Of a stretch of 64,000 nucleotides of DNA, positions 62,320 through 64,000 are shown in pieces (the first letter of the stretch is position 1; every line of letters starts with the position of its first letter). The notes under the pieces are model-generated. The model saw only the letters and a program-made list of their open reading frames with translations, was not told the DNA's origin and did not search any database. The position numbers and the translations under genes are program-made. The stretch covers positions 75,001-139,000 of the forward strand of contig JAJOZX010002351.1 of assembly GCA_023014485.1 (NCBI GenBank). Direction: 5' to 3'. The DNA comes from Bathynomus jamesi. Taxonomy: Eukaryota > Arthropoda > Malacostraca > Isopoda > Cirolanidae.

Positions 62320-64000
62320 CAGGACCGGCGTAGCTATGAAGGGACTAAGCGGTCGCCTAGGGCCCCGGACAGCTCTTGGGGCCCCCTTGGCCCCATGCTA
62401 ATGATCCAGGGTTCATTATTGTACACACAATACACACAAGGTTTGTGTATTGTGTGTGCTTAAGTATATTTATCTAATTACTGTGTTTCATGTTTAGCAG
62501 GTTTTCTCTCTTGTTTTTGTTTCTAAACATTTGACTTGAAGGCAGTAAAATGAAATAGTAAGTTACTTAGATCACAAATTTATATAAATTATCGAGAAAT
62601 CATGATGATGACGTTCAAAAGGAGCTATCCTTCAGGCGCAGAGAAGGGGGAAAAAAAAGAAAATGGATATGAAGATCCGCTTACATGATAAAGGTGTGTA
62701 ATTCTTCTTATTGTAACCTTCATTCCTATGATTTACAATCTTAGCTTTAAGACATTTACTGGAAACATTTACAATTTCTCTAGAAATGCATGTTTGTAAG
62801 AATAATTATATCATTTTAATAATCTTGCCTCATCCAGCAGTGATCTAAGATGCATAATGTTTGGTATCTATTATATAATGCAATTTAAAAATATAGAAAC
62901 ATATAATAGCCACACGAGAAGCACCCTCAGTATATAGATTCACTTTTTTTATGGAATATGCTATGAAGATGTTTTTAAAAATCTTATTCACTATATTAAC
63001 ATTAGAATTGTCATCGCTATTTTTCCCACAGGTGCAATTCTGAAATTTGCTCAGAAAGAAGGACCTTCAGAGGAATCAACCCCGCTGCTCCATGTGTAGA
63101 CATTGCTGCATTTGAGTCGACCTTAGAGGAAGCAGGGCCCGCTGTTCCAAGTGCAAACACTGTTGCATCTGAGGGTAGCTCAGAGGAACCAAGTCCTTCT
63201 GCTGTAAATGACCCTGATGCGTATGGAGGAATCTCAGAAAAACAAGGGACTTCTGCTGTCAAAGATGAATTGACCCACACCAAGGCAACACAACATTGAT
63301 AACTGCAAAACCTCTTGATCCAGCCAAGTGGCCCTCTGTATGGTCAGATTCGCTAAGGACAGAAATAGTGCATAGAGGACCATTTCAAATTCAACTAAAT
63401 TTTTCATTCCCTGAAAGAAAAGATGGTAGAAGTTTCCACCACCATTTAATGTAGCGAAGATTAATAAATGGGGAAAGAATCCATAGAAGCTGGCTGATGT
63501 ACTCAGAAAGAAACAATTCTACATATTGTCTCCGTTGCAAATTATTTTCCACAAAGCAATACAAATTAATGAGTGAGGGAGGCTCTGACTGGGTAAATAT
63601 AAGTACATTGCTCTAATGCCATGAAAATAGTCCCAAGCATAAAAGAACACGATTTCATGGAAGGAACTTGAAATAAGCCTGAAAAAAAAGAAAGTCATTG
63701 ATCAGACTGAGATGTGTTTGCTTGAAGCAGAGAGAAAACGCTGGCGGGATGTTCTGACAAGGTTGGTTGTTATAATACAGTCACTTGCTGAAAGAAACCT
63801 TGCTTTCTGGGCTCTTCAGACAATTTGTGCAGACTAAATAATTACTTGCGAAGTTTGACCCAATAATGGAACAACACATTGAACTTGTCAGAGGGGCCAT
63901 GTCTCATGCTCACTACTTAGGAAAAGACATCCAAAATAAGCTAATCAAATTAATCAGCGGCAGATTGCTTGAAACTATCGTGACACAGATAAAGGAGTCT
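62320..64000 (+). mobile_element. hAT element (ZMYM1-like), decayed, runs off the window
   Basis: The left end caggaccggcgtagctatga resembles the CAG-x-GGCGTAGCTA ends of hAT elements whose transposase looks like ZMYM1. It follows a (TA)n tract. The far end and 8-bp duplication lie outside. The stretch 62400-63300 has no clear gene. Confidence 0.6.
63310..64000 (+). pseudogene. hAT ZMYM1/DUF4371-like transposase, N-terminal part
   Basis: Scattered frames carry family text: PSGPLYGQIR-type opening after 63310, EKMVEVSTT near 63420, a Cys-type block, and near the end LLAKFDPIMEQHIELVRGAM and LGKDIQNKLIKLISGRLL. The family has a TTF-type finger followed by a DUF4371 region. Many stops and frameshifts are present, so it is old and inactive. 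Confidence 0.65.

Overview
The window is eukaryotic, repeat-dense and AT-rich, and very probably from an arthropod. It holds one host gene, a spliced cytochrome P450 of CYP2-clan type with nine exons on the + strand between 29468 and 48186. Nearly everything else is mobile DNA, nested several layers deep. The jockey-like LINE at 36-39 kb and the tRNA- and 5S-derived short repeats resemble families I associate with decapod crustaceans. That assignment is inference only.

Region 1 (about 0.5-22.6 kb) is a decayed Maverick/Polinton, a self-synthesising DNA transposon with virus-like genes. On the minus strand, reading leftwards from 14.7 kb, it carries a packaging ATPase, a small conserved protein, a PW-like protein, an rve integrase with a chromodomain, a minor capsid (penton) protein, a small basic protein, a major capsid protein and an adenain-like cysteine protease. 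On the plus strand it carries a protein-primed family B DNA polymerase (14.76-20.34 kb) and then four compact accessory ORFs (20.6-22.6 kb), two pairs of which overlap, whose function I do not recognise. Other elements have landed in it with readable target duplications. A piggyBac (TTAA) lies in the major capsid gene and is itself split by a CR1-clade LINE flanked by an unusually long (231/236 bp) duplication. A FLYWCH-coding MULE also lies in the capsid gene, an hAT MITE in the PW-like gene, and a fold-back Tc1-like element in the polymerase. A DD37E mariner-like element sits near the right end.

Region 2 (24.3-29.4 kb) holds a minisatellite and a LINE inserted inside another LINE with a 7-bp duplication.

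Region 3 (29.4-48.2 kb) is the P450 gene. Its introns hold a second DD37E element with an intact 370-codon ORF, a DD41D transposase with one stop codon, 5S-rRNA-like and tRNA-like short repeats, a jockey-like LINE, a 2.3-kb DNA transposon with an intact 564-codon ORF of unrecognised family, a palindrome and a CR1-clade LINE.

Region 4 (48.2-54 kb) holds mariner remnants and a striking series of palindromes. Several share a short hairpin-forming core but have arms specific to their locus.

Region 5 (54.1-62.3 kb) holds two successive head-to-head pairs of Penelope-like elements. Each is bounded by (TA)n tracts, and all carry a hammerhead-like motif whose stem II differs between the two families yet still pairs. 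The last 1.7 kb is the start of a decayed hAT element with a ZMYM1-like transposase that runs off the window.

The unifying theme is an exceptional number of inverted duplications, at least ten, at scales from 27 bp to about 2.7 kb per arm. Many have a (TA)n tract at the boundary or centre.
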